A stretch of 64,000 bases of DNA from Epichloe hybrida. Lineage: Eukaryota; Ascomycota; Sordariomycetes; Hypocreales; Clavicipitaceae. The first letter of the stretch is position 1; each line of letters begins with the position of its first letter. The position numbers were made by a program, and so were the translations under genes. The notes beneath the pieces are model-generated. The model saw only the letters and a list, made by a program, of their open reading frames with translations, was not told where the DNA came from and made no database searches. This document shows, in pieces, positions 24,116 through 34,840 of the stretch. The stretch is taken from positions 62,001 through 126,000 of the forward strand of contig JAFEKR010000030.1 in the NCBI GenBank assembly GCA_019022495.1, read 5' to 3'.

Positions 24116-24363
24116 ATGGCGCCGTCAAAAAAAGTTCGAGTGTCCGAGCCTCAATTTTTTGTTAGGATTACCCAACTATCGGACAATCACCTGCCATTCA
24201 GCTTTTTCGAAATGGCCAAGCCGCAGCGAAAGGGCAAAGGCCCTCGGGGCCACAAAGAGAGGCAAAGTTTTGACGACAACGCTCTCGCTCAACTTACATC
24301 CAAAATTGACCAAAGTCTCAATTCTCACGATCACAAACGAAAACTCCGTCTCCGCAACTTGCC
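24116..24363 (+). pseudogene. Possible fragment of ribosome-biogenesis MAK21/NOC1 exon 1
   Basis: An open frame from ATG 24116 (a better start is ATG 24211) encodes a basic peptide, K-P-Q-R-K-G-K-G-P-R-G-H-K-E-R-Q then S-F-D-D-N-A-L-A-Q-L-T-S-K-I-D. From memory this resembles the extreme N-terminus of fungal Mak21/Noc1, a nucleolar 60S biogenesis factor, but the match is unverified. The frame ends right after K-R-K at about 24340-24375, where a different frame takes on F-box character. There is no downstream CBF/Mak21 domain. It may be a recombination-derived first exon driving the relic below. Confidence 0.35.
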
Positions 24364-25820
24364 GTAAGCTTCACATTCAAGCTGGGTGTGATTTTCATTG
24401 GCTCCGTTGCGTACAGCAAAATGTACCTGGCTTGGTTTTATCCAGCCCTGGACCCTGTAAGAGTTTTCGGGAGCTCTACATGGTGCATGACCCAATTGGT
24501 TTCTGCCCAAGTACAAGATCTGGTACTGTGACAGGGGTCTGATGGGTAAGCTGATTATCGTACGGTTCGACCCACGGCGAGGTTGCATTGAAGGCTACCA
24601 ATTGTTGGCAGTGAGCAAGAAAAAAACATTTGAGCAATGGTCAGCGGACAGTGATGTCACGATTCACGGATTCGAGCCGCAGGTCAAGCTGCACTTGGAC
24701 AAACCTGTCCTGCAACTCAACATCCGAGACAGGCAGGAGTTTCGACGTCATGCCACAAAAACCGGCGCTCGTCACTTCGCTGCCGAAATACCGATGATGC
24801 TTGGAGATCGCAAAGATCTCATGTTCAGCAACTTTCTGCTCACACGACCCATGGACCCCGAAGCAGCGGATGCGAAGCTTAATCTTGATTACCCTTATGA
24901 CTTTGTTTGGCCTCCACCGACTGTGCCGGCCGGTCAGCACGTATCTGGTGCGAGATCTGGTCAAGCTGTAGCAGACCTTTCACGGGATGATCCCCCCCGG
25001 TCCAGAAATGAAGTTTCCGACCAGACCTTCCGAATTCGGCAATGGATGCAAATGCCTGGGACGCCATCGCATCCGAGTCTGATGGGTGGCCAGACGGGAA
25101 GATTTGCCGGGATGGCACAAGTTTTTAACGCGCTGAGCGACGTGGTCAACGGCACCGCTATACATTTCGCCGGCGCCGGCGGTATCCACACTGGTGAGGA
25201 AGTCATCACGTATTCGACATTGGATCCAGTACTCTATACGCCAACAGAAACTAAGCCATGGCGAGGTATTTGGGTCGGCGATTACAGCGGACACGGATGT
25301 GAATTTTTACTCATTAATCAGCCAGACGGTCCTCCTGTGACAGATGCAGAGCTTGGTTTAGTACGAGAGATAGATGAGACGGACGAGGCTTGGGGAAAGC
25401 GCCGAAGAGAAACTTACATGTATCGTGGCCGTCTTGAGGCTATAAAATTGACCGGGGATTCCAATGTTCCCCGGGGAGAGTATACATTTGTAGCCGATGA
25501 CCTTGGCCCAGACGGCTATATTGGGGTAGCCTCAGGTCTTCCTTTTGCAGGAGCAAGGGTAGTGAAGAGCAAGGGACACATTGCTGCTACGGGCTTCGTG
25601 CAAGGTATGTGCGAACTCAGCTTGCCGTTCCTGGACAGATTGGTTTCATTTCTGAACCTACGGAACTAACGATGTTGGCTCGCGCCCTTCTACAGACAAG
25701 TACATCGAGAGTCAACTCTTGCTCATCGGACCCAACAGACTTGCCCAGTATTGGGTGGGATTCGGTCACATCAGTTACTTTGAAAGGGTTCAAGTTGATC
25801 AGTTCATTGTGCCGCCATGA
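24345..25820 (+). pseudogene. FBXO31-like F-box protein, truncated and frameshifted
   Basis: The frame beginning S-V-S-A-T-C-R-K-L-H at 24345 looks like the end of an F-box, followed by V-Q-Q-N-V-P-G and F-R-E-L-Y-M-V-H-D-P. At about 24491-24496 one base is missing (the frame jumps to N-W-F-L-P-K-Y-K-I-W). The rest is clean: G-K-L-I-I-V-R, later P-W-R-G-I-W-V-G-D-Y-S-G-H-G-C-E-F, T-G-D-S-N-V-P-R-G-E and, after an intron at 25605-25695 (gtatgt..tacag), Y-W-V-G-F-G-H-I-S-Y-F. These are marks of the FBXO31/Cyclin-D1-binding-like domain in fungal F-box proteins, which recruit substrates to SCF ubiquitin ligases. The front half of the F-box is absent and no start codon fits. A sequencing error could explain the shift, but not the missing 5' end. 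Confidence 0.7.
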
Positions 25821-26984
25821 TTGGCGTTGAATCCACGGCATGCCAGCAAGCCATATTGTTGAGAATAGTCTTTCTGGAGTACTATTCGGCGCAAATACCA
25901 GTAGACCGGATTTTGGAAAATAGCATTGTTGTAAGTGATGGTTGGCTGTCATGGCGCGCATTCTCGATTGCCTCGTACTCATGTTGGCTGGTACCCGTTT
26001 CGAGGGCACAATTAATTGTGAGAGATCGAAATGGTGTCTGCGGTGAAACGACCTACCTGTCCTATTTACCTACGGAGTAGGGAGTTTGCTATTGTCTTGC
26101 TTGTCGCACAAATGATCGAGGGAGCCAGCAAATTACTCCGTAGCTATTAGTCCGCACAGTAACATCAAGAAGTCACCTGTGCCTTCCTTTGACGTGAAAT
26201 GGCAAGGGTGCCAGCGCCTGACCCAGCTGACCGCCCGACTAAAATCCAGGGTGACACCGCTCAGGGCAGAAGACATGGCAACCGTCGGCCTCACAGGGGA
26301 GGAGGGGCACGCAACGCAACATACTCCGTACAGTGGGTATACAAAGCATCGTACGATGTCTTGCGTGTCTGTTTCTGGTATCGTCGGGTGACCGGCCACC
26401 CCTTCTTCATCTCAATCAAGACTCAATTGCTCTTCTGCAGATGCCTGGTGCGCACCGGAACCAAGCGACAACCATTTTTATCCCAAAGCACCAAGCAACG
26501 ACTCGGTGCCCCGCCGCAACCTGCAGACACCCACCCGTCTACTTTCGGAAGGGGCTCCGTGTCCAAAATTTTCATTGTGCTTCAATCCCAGAACAACATC
26601 TCGATGCTAAACGGCCTGCGAGCAAGTCGAACCAGACTTATCCTACCCCGAGCCTGAAACCGCTCATATGCAGCCTCTGAGACGCTACAGCTTACTCTCA
26701 ATTCTGAACGGAGGAATTCTCGGTGCTGTGATTTCGCCAGCCATCAGAGGCCACGATTATTAGCCTCGACATTGAACACCGAACGTTCTTTTCGTCTTGC
26801 ATTAACTTTGTATCTCACGGGGGGGGGAGGCTGGATCTCTCCGCACATGATATTCACAACTTCTCCAACAACAAGAAGTTGAAGTCATTCGATGATCTGT
26901 CTAGGCGCTTGCTGGGTTAGCATTTGGCCGTTCTAACCGACTGACCAACTCACGGTCGATGTACTGCCCCGGTAATATCCCGCC
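25821..26984. other. Intergenic with TACGGAGTA words; SUOX upstream region
   Basis: Several small open frames overlap with no family resemblance. TACGGAGTA occurs at 26071-26079 and its reverse complement TACTCCGTA at 26134-26142 and 26322-26330. A G9 run lies near 26820. The right part must include the sulfite oxidase promoter. Confidence 0.55.
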
Positions 26985-28976
26985 ATGAACTCTCGTCAAG
27001 CTTGCTCTGTCGCTCAACGACTCTTCAGCCTCCGCACACCTCAGCTACGAGCAACCTCAGAGGTCGCATCGACGATCATTACTCGACGTGATTTTCGATG
27101 TTCAACGAACAGCGCGGGAAATGGTTCTAATAAGGACCGGTCGATCCCCCGCGTCCGGCATTCGGTCCGGCCCCGTTCTCACATCGCGGCTCTCATAGCC
27201 GGAGCTGGCTTGCTTTCCTTTGCAATTTATCTGCATCCCGCTTCCCGCACAACATTTGATGCTCATTATGCGAGCTCCACCCCAGTCACATCCTCACAAT
27301 TCAACCGTCAATCGGGGCTTTGTCAGATCAGTGCCGCCGACGGCCGGGATCCAACTCTTCCTCAGTTTCGTTTGGACGAAATACGTAAACACGGCGCTGA
27401 CTCTGACAATCCGTGGGTCATCCACGGCGACAAGGTATACGACATCACTGAATGGATACCAGCACATCCTGGAGGCCAAGTTATTCTTCGAGCTGCTGGG
27501 GGCTCTATTGACCCGTATTGGGACATTTTTACAATCCATAAAAACCAATACGTCTACGACATTCTGTCGCAATACCTAATTGGATATGTTGATCAAGAAG
27601 ATCTAATTAATGGAAAGCCTGCCCAAGACCAGATCGAGGACCCCTTCCAAAATGAGCCAGAACGGCATCCTTCCCTCATAACACGCACAGCCAAGCCGAG
27701 GAATGCAGAGACGCCTAGTGAGGCACTCAGCGCGCAGTTCCTAACTCCGAACGAACTTTTTTATGTTCGTAACCACATGTGGGTGCCCAATATTCAAGCA
27801 ACCGAGTCGGATAAATATCGCTTGACTGTAGAACTTCTGGACGGCACCATCCAGGAGTATACACTCCAAGACTTGAAAACAAAATTTCCTCGTCGGAAAG
27901 TCACCGCAGTACTACAATGCTCTGGAAATCGCCGAAGTCATATGAATGAAGACTCGGGGCGAAAAACAAATGGGCTACCGTGGCAAGCAGGTGCCATTTC
28001 AAACGCATCGTGGGAAGGTGTTCTTCTGTCCGATGTGCTAGCAGATGCTGGATTTGACCTGAATGAGGCTAGAAATGGCCTATGCGAGACAAAACATGTC
28101 CAATTCATGGGGCTGGAAGCCTATGGTGCATCTATACCTCTCAAGAAAGCTATAGATCCTCTAGGGGATGTACTGCTAGCTTACAGTATGAATGATGAGC
28201 CCCTTCCACGTGATCATGGCTTTCCACTTCGAGCCATCGTTCCAGGACACGTCGCCGCTCGGTCTGTCAAGTGGTTGAATCATGTCACACTTAGTGACGA
28301 AGAGAGCACTAGTCAGTGGCAGCGCAAGGACTACAAATGCTTTGGCCCCAACCAGACAAAAGTTAACTGGGAAGATGCCCCAGCCATCCAAGAAATGCCT
28401 GTTCAAAGCGCCATCACGACGCTACAGCTAGGAAAGTGGAAAACCCCAGGCGCAGAAAACAATGTGCTAAAGAATCACAATGACACCGCATCTTCGCCGC
28501 AGTGCGCACCGGAACAAGAAATAACCATGAGCGGGTATGCATTCTCGGGGGGAGGACGGTCAATTATCCGAGTTGACGTATCCCTGGATGGCGGCAATTC
28601 TTGGGATCAAGCGTATCTGTTACCCGACTGTGTATCCAAGAATGGGGCTCCTTCGCCATGCCAGGGGCATGGGGCTTGGGCCTGGAAAAGATGGAGCTAT
28701 GAAGGACATATTCCCCTCGATAAGTTGAGGGAGAGACCCCGAAACAGGTCTGGCGATACGACTGCAGAAGTCACACGTGCTCACAGTATAGACATAGGCG
28801 ACCAACGCTGTACCACCGTCTTAGTCAAGGCGACTGATGACGCGTACAACACACAGCCAGAAAGTCATGCGGCGACGTGGAATTTGCGTGGAAATCTCGC
28901 ATCGGCATGGCATCGAATACAAGTATGCACAGACTGCTCCCGCGCGTCGACGAGTAATGCCAGGGTAGTCAAGTGA
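26985..28976 (+). CDS. Mitochondrial sulfite oxidase (cyt b5 + molybdopterin)
   Basis: 663 aa, single exon, ATG in cgccATGA. The N-terminus is rich in Arg/Ser/Thr like a mitochondrial presequence, followed by a membrane segment near residues 66-84 (A-L-I-A-G-A-G-L-L-S-F-A), consistent with sorting to the intermembrane space. A cytochrome b5 domain spans about 125-205, with heme ligand H-P-G-G near 160 and the second His in I-H-K-N. The Moco domain follows (F-Y-V-R-N-H), with the molybdenum-ligating Cys in Q-C-S-G-N-R-R near residue 312. A Mo-co dimerisation domain is near the C-terminus (S-G-Y-A-F-S-G-G-G-R). It oxidises sulfite to sulfate, passing electrons to cytochrome c. Nitrate reductase is excluded because no FAD/NADH domain follows and the b5 domain is N-terminal. 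Confidence 0.95.
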   Translation: MNSRQACSVAQRLFSLRTPQLRATSEVASTIITRRDFRCSTNSAGNGSNKDRSIPRVRHSVRPRSHIAALIAGAGLLSFAIYLHPASRTTFDAHYASSTPVTSSQFNRQSGLCQISAADGRDPTLPQFRLDEIRKHGADSDNPWVIHGDKVYDITEWIPAHPGGQVILRAAGGSIDPYWDIFTIHKNQYVYDILSQYLIGYVDQEDLINGKPAQDQIEDPFQNEPERHPSLITRTAKPRNAETPSEALSAQFLTPNELFYVRNHMWVPNIQATESDKYRLTVELLDGTIQEYTLQDLKTKFPRRKVTAVLQCSGNRRSHMNEDSGRKTNGLPWQAGAISNASWEGVLLSDVLADAGFDLNEARNGLCETKHVQFMGLEAYGASIPLKKAIDPLGDVLLAYSMNDEPLPRDHGFPLRAIVPGHVAARSVKWLNHVTLSDEESTSQWQRKDYKCFGPNQTKVNWEDAPAIQEMPVQSAITTLQLGKWKTPGAENNVLKNHNDTASSPQCAPEQEITMSGYAFSGGGRSIIRVDVSLDGGNSWDQAYLLPDCVSKNGAPSPCQGHGAWAWKRWSYEGHIPLDKLRERPRNRSGDTTAEVTRAHSIDIGDQRCTTVLVKATDDAYNTQPESHAATWNLRGNLASAWHRIQVCTDCSRASTSNARVVK

Positions 28977-29535
28977 TGAACATTGTCGTGAGAGATGCCA
29001 CCATTTCGAATTCATAAATCGAGCACGTCGATTGTTTTAGTAAGTTTTTCTTTGATTTTTCATGTATAATACACGTTTTTATCAGTGGCTGTGGCCAACG
29101 CATTGGGTTTCTAATAACATATTCTCACTTCTCGTAACTGGCTGTACCCAGCCAGCCAGGGGGATGATTGACATCCGCGTAAAGACGTAGATTTTTTCAT
29201 CACTATAGATCTGTATTATACTAGGCTTGGGCATCTTCTTAGCATTTGACAGTTTGTTCGTTATAAAGGAGCGATTCAACTCTCAAAAAGAATGCCTCCG
29301 CAGTTCGTTTCTGAATTATCAGTGTGCTTGCACTACCTGTCCTATCGAAGTAACTCCGATTGGCTCCATTATTTTCATCAAAGAGGCATATCAGAAAATT
29401 CCTTCTCCACGATGCACCGTAAAAAAAAAAAGTTATTATCTTCGAATCCGATCTGATAGTGATACATGTCGAATACACGCCCTGCGTGCCGAACGTGTTC
29501 AGCCGGGTGGAATAAAGTACAGTTTCCTCCCACCT
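28977..29535. other. Convergent intergenic region
   Basis: 559 bp between two stop codons (SUOX and RPN2), so mainly 3' UTRs. There is an A-rich run near 29420-29432. No gene is seen. Confidence 0.5.
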
Positions 29536-32500
29536 TTAGTCTTCGCTAGATTCAGCATCCGAGAAGTACTCGAATTCCCCAGGAGTCTGCGCCTCCTCAT
29601 CTCCCTCGCCGTCCTCGTCAACTGCTGTCAGCACACCTGCTGCTGCTGCTGCCCCAACGCCGATTCCGAGATTTCCAACCCCACCAGGAGTTTGAGGGTC
29701 AGCTACCCCGAATGGAGATCGTGCTTGGCTACGTAGAAGCTGGTCCATCACTTGAGTACCAGTGTTCGATCGTGGCCGTCCCGAAGCACCAGACCTGCCA
29801 CCAGCGCCATTTCTGCCTTGGCCGGCGACAGGAGCCCGCTCGGTAGTTACCTTCTTCAATTTCTCTTCTATAAGTGTTTTTGGCTCATTCGGCTGCGTAT
29901 CATCGAGTAGAAGAGGACCTCCGGTTGGCTTGATTCTGAGTCAGCAAATATAGTTCAAGTCAAGACTGGCAGAGGGGATGAATAGATTACCTTTTTGACG
30001 GGCCTATAACGGCCACCTGAAAAGCTGACAAACTTCAATTGACCAGGCACAACTCGAGTCATGTTCTCAATATCGTAGCCCATCTTCTCTTTCTCGGGCT
30101 TCTTCTTGGTTTCGGCCGAGCTAATGTCCTTATCATCACCTTCTTTCTTCTCCTTGTCATCCTGGTCATCGTTCTTTTTATCATCGTCCACGTCCATTTT
30201 GTCACCCGCCTTTAGGCCGGTATGGTCGAGATCCATACTCTCTCGTCGTTGGGCACGCTCCTTCTTTTGCGCTCGGCGTTTAGCTTGAGCCGTTGTTGAC
30301 AAAATAGCAGTAGCTATCAGAGCTGGCCCCTCTTCAACCTTGATTTCCTGCTCAGGTGGATAGTCGAATAGGCTCTGGCGAGTAGCGCAGTGAAACTTGA
30401 TGTCAGGCATCTCCAAGTCGTGGTCAAGTCCAATGATCGCAGTAGGGGAGAAGCTCAAAGACAGGAAGTGGGTAAATGGAAACCAGTACCAATATTGCGT
30501 GAAGACAGCCATACCAACAATGCCTGCCATGTTGAGATTGCCGGTCTGGGTTTGTAAACCAATGGTGCAATTGCGGCCACCAGCGTCAATGATTCCGACA
30601 GCGAGAGCCGCACCAAACTTGGTCATTGCATCTTCGTGACGATCACCCACAACCTTTTTTAGGGTTTTGCGAATAGATGACACCTTTGGATTCATGACGT
30701 CATTCTGTTGAACCATGATCATCGATAGGGCGATTAAAGCACCTTGTCTAACAAAATCGGTAGGATCCTTCATCATGGGCTCCAGGAGGTCAATGGCTTC
30801 ATCAAGCCCGGTTCCAGCACATGAAATTCCGAGGGCCATTGCAGAACCGTAGCGAACGTGAGGATTGTAAGACTCTGAGAGCAGTTCAACCATACGAGGG
30901 ACACTACCCGGTTTTCGGAATAGAATAAAGCCCAAGCTCATGACGGCAATTCGGCGAACATCGTCGTTCACATCACTGACAGCAGTATGCAACAACTTTC
31001 TTATGGCCTTGTTGCTGCCAGTTCCGCAATAAGCCATTGCAACAGTCATGATACCGCCATATCGCAAGGTGGGGTCGGGGTCATTGAGCAATCCGTCAAT
31101 GAGTACATCGGCACCTTCCTGTCGGCCAAACATGATCAAAGCCATTCCCAAAGCAACGCCACGAACAATTTTTTCATGTGTGGTCTCGTGAGCATAGGTA
31201 ATCATGTCTTCTAGAGCTTTCACATTGCCGGTTCCGAGCATGATGAGACCCATGGACAGCCCAACAGCCTCACCATTAAGGGCAGAATCCTGGAACAGTA
31301 TTTCTTTAAGCTTCTCGAAAACATCACTGTCGCCGGTTGCCATGCCAGCAATTCCTAAGCCGAGGGCTCCTCCATGTTGCACGACTTCTTCTTCAGCTTG
31401 ACTGAATTGACCTTTCAAGTAGTCTAAGGCATCTGCGCCGTGATTAGCATGAATCAATCCATATGCGTACAGAGCGCCGCCCTGACTAAAGATAGAGCCG
31501 CTGCTGAGACCTCCCTGCCGAGGGAGATAAGGCTCGAGGAGCTTCCTAGATTGCGACAAGTTGCCTCGATGAATGACTCCCAGTGCTGCAGTAGCTGTGA
31601 ACTTGGACCAGTTGACCGCCTTGCCTAACCATTCGAGGTTGTCACGGAAGAATTTGTCATTGGTGGTACCTTGATTCATAAAGGCGTTGCAAAAAGTGAC
31701 GGCGGTGTGGAAAATGGAATTGCGTCCTTCAAGGCTGTCGCGAACCTTGTTCAAAATACTCAGATCGGTATGATTATTGCGGTACAAAAATTCGAGATTC
31801 AGGCGGATGGTCTTAGATCCGTTGAGGATGGAACGGATGTTTCTATAGACTTTGGCATCGTTTTCGGAAAGATTGTCTCCAGAGGATTCTCCTTGCTTTT
31901 CAAGTAGCGGCTCGCTTTCCGATGGCGGCTCGGACGCCTCAGCATCCTTCATAGGTTCCTTGGGAGCCGGTAAAGATGCCAAGACCTTAATCAGAAACTC
32001 TTGGGTCCCGTTGTCATAAAGATCGAATGCTATTTGGTAGGCATTGGCAATGGACGTACGATCGTCGTTGGCAATGAGGGTTTTAAGCATGCGAGATGCC
32101 TCATCGTCGGAATTCAGATAGACGACACATCTCGCGATGGCGAAATAATCGGGATTCGGAATCTCGTTCAAAAGATCGAGGATAAGTCGCAAAATCTCGG
32201 TGCGGAAGCTTCGTTCTTGTACAATGTCCATGCAGATACCCAGTATGTATTCCATCAGTTCCTCAGCCGGACCTTGGAGGCCCCCTTGCGTCTTTGCTTT
32301 TGATGTCTTTTCATCTTCACTGGCTTGCTTAATGACACGTCGCAAAACCTCCAGGTTTCGGGCTTCTACGGCGATTCCAACTACTTGCCGATAACGACCT
32401 TGCTTCAAACAGCTTTTGAATAGGCGGTCGATAATGCGCTGCAGGGAAGCTTCAGTGGCTTTGTCGGGCAGATCCGTGATCGAGCCAGAGCGGCCCTGTT

Positions 32501-33113
32501 TGGCAATGGGCTGAAAGGTGGCGTCAAGGATAGTGTTGTCAAGAGAGGCACGCGAGAGCAGAGACTTGGGCGGCAAAGTTGTGTGGGAGAACGGCGTTGT
32601 AGGAGACATCACAGCACCGTCGGACGCACTGGAGAATGTTGTTGTGAGTTCGGGAAGGTCGGTCTTCTTCGCAGTTCGTGGCTTATTATTCTTTGCAGCA
32701 GTCGTAGCAATATATCGATCGACGCACTTGGAGATGATGGTCTCCTCGAATTCGCCAGGGGCGTCTAGCTTGAAGAGATCCCCAGCAGCTAACGCGAAGA
32801 CCATGCTGTCGTTATATGCCTGGAGATGGTAGTAGACTTTGGCCAGAACAAGAGCAGCCAGCTGACGCTCGGGAAACGAGTTGTCTTCATACAAGGCCTC
32901 TCTGTCCATGGTATCAATACTGACTTGTTCGATGGTTGTTTGCGGATCATATTTAGGTTGAATGGGGACTTACATTTGGCTCAAGGAACTAGCAACTTCA
33001 GTCCAAACCGTATCAATATCATCATTTAAAGTCTGAAGTGCGAAAATTTTGAGTTCAGGCTCTTCATCTGCCAGGAAGGCCAGAACGCCGGTGGCTGATA
33101 CGAGTCCAGGCAT
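29536..33113 (-). CDS. RPN2: 26S proteasome regulatory subunit RPN2 (PSMD1)
   Basis: 1147 aa in three exons: 33113-32974, 32901-29991 and 29928-29536. The first intron is gtaagt..gacag; the second is gtaatc with the acceptor at tcaag, chosen because it continues K-K/P-T-G-G-P in frame. The protein starts L-V-S-A-T-G-V-L-A-F-L. The centre has tandem PC (proteasome/cyclosome) repeats with G-x-x-x-G-x-A-x-G patterns (G-G-A-L-Y-A-Y-G-L-I, G-L-S-M-G-L-I-M-L-G, G-V-A-L-G-M-A-L-I-M, R-Y-G-S-A-M-A-L-G). A K/E/D-rich linker and an acidic tail ending S-S-E-D follow. RPN2 is the largest base subunit of the 19S particle and docks Rpn13 through its C-terminal tail. A second proteasome-related gene, NAS6, lies 19 kb away. 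Confidence 0.96.
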
Positions 33114-34840
33114 GATAAAAGAGTTGATGGCGAATGAAAATTAAGAGTAATTTCCAATATCGACAAGACGTGGGCTGGCCGAGCCAAACGCGAGAATCAG
33201 GCAAAGATATAGTAGTACACGGAGGATTTTGGACAATATGTGTTCGCCCTGGGGGGCAGGAAAGGGCGTGGTTGTGCTGGAATTGTTCTTGATGAACAAG
33301 CTCAGGGAAGTGATGGATGATATGCGCACAGCAACGCAGGTGGCCGAAGGTAAAGAGAAGGCAAGGATGATCCACGTCAGGCGCAGCTCTGCCTTGATGA
33401 TGCACGGACCATTGTGCAGCTGCTAATAAACGGCGCCAGAGTGTCAAGGGCGTGACCCCTCACGTGATGACGTATTTACTGGCTCTGGGTTGGAGGTTGC
33501 GTCGCTTGCTAGTGATTGGTTGTCCATGAAGATTAACCAGTCGGTTTGAGCATGCGCTAGGCACTCGGTTTATCCATAAATTAAAAACCACATTCTTATA
33601 CGATTGGTCATCGTCGTGATTCGGAGAGGTGGTTTCTCGTGCTTCATTTGCGGAGCGATATTATGTGAAAAGGATGCCGCAATCCATGGAGCCCAGCATA
33701 CTACCAACGTTCGCAGTGACCGGATGTCGCTGTTGACCTTCTCATGGAGGAAAGTGTCGTCATTTCAGAAACAGGCGATGGCAAATATACATCTGCTATA
33801 TCCATGACAGGGGTTCTACGTTGCTTCTGGCGACAGTATCAACAGAAAACTATCTATCGGGTAGGTAGGTGCCCCTGAATGCGTCCTATCGCGAGACAAT
33901 TCGAGCATTTATTGCAGACCCCGAATCGATCTTGGAGGCAATTGTAAGACTCTTATCGGACACGTATCCGGCCTACCCGGCGCTTTTTTATCATTGTTAC
34001 ATTTTGTTGTCAAGTCAGTCAACGTCATCCGGATGGGAATAGCTTTTGGCCGGCATCTCTTGCGTACAAATACTGTTTATTAAATTCAACGTTTCAAATA
34101 AAAGCCGATGAAAAACGCAGCATTACCTCCTCTTGAATAAATTCCTTGTTATATTTTTCGAAGAGCCCGTTGGAAATGTCGTTAGTTGCTTAACAGTGGT
34201 TCCAGCCCGAATCCAGTCCGCACCTGCGCCCGGTACCACAGCCCGGAAAAAATGTCAAGACCGGCGCATTCACATATTTGCCCGACTCCCCCCATCTGTC
34301 CTCAAATCATCCATCCCGAACCTCAGCCACTATACACTACCATACAACGTACTACTTCATTGCCCTCGTCGTTGCCCTCGTCGTCATATTAACCAGCCGT
34401 CATGCCCCTTCCAGAGTCGACGTAGAAGCAGCGAACTTATTGTTCGCGTCCGGCATTGCGACAGTGCCGCCGTTAGTGCCGCCGTTAGTGCCACGACTGC
34501 GTCGAGCTTTGTTCTGCCCCCCCGCGCTAACGCCACGTCTGCACATTAAGACATAGCGGGCAATATATTTTTTCGATCAATTGCCGCGACAAGGTGACGA
34601 TGTCAAATTGCGATTCCGACTCGCCGAACTCCTCGCATCTGCTTCGCGCCCGATGACTTACTGAGCTTGACTCCCCTTCCACTGTCAATAACGTGTGAAC
34701 ACGAACTCGACCAGGGAGCACATCGAGCGCGCTCTTGACAGCTGCTGATTCCCATTATACCCCCTTGTTGATCCTAGACCTTGGTCAACTGGGACAGCCA
34801 CCTCGATCGACAACTTCCAGACCACTCATCGAGAACTATC
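33114..34840. promoter_or_regulatory. Divergent upstream region of RPN2 and CET1
   Basis: 1.7 kb between two start codons. Small open frames (for example 34133-34549) look like chance frames. A run of gtcgttgccctcgtcg repeats is near 34363-34384. No PACE-like element was confidently seen and no RNA gene. Confidence 0.5.

Noticed and set aside
26199..26680. Open frames upstream of sulfite oxidase
   Set aside because: Two overlapping frames without family resemblance in an intergenic region; no splice or start support.
29536..33113. Proteasome gene cluster with NAS6
   Set aside because: RPN2 and NAS6 are 19 kb apart with unrelated genes between; closeness is likely chance.
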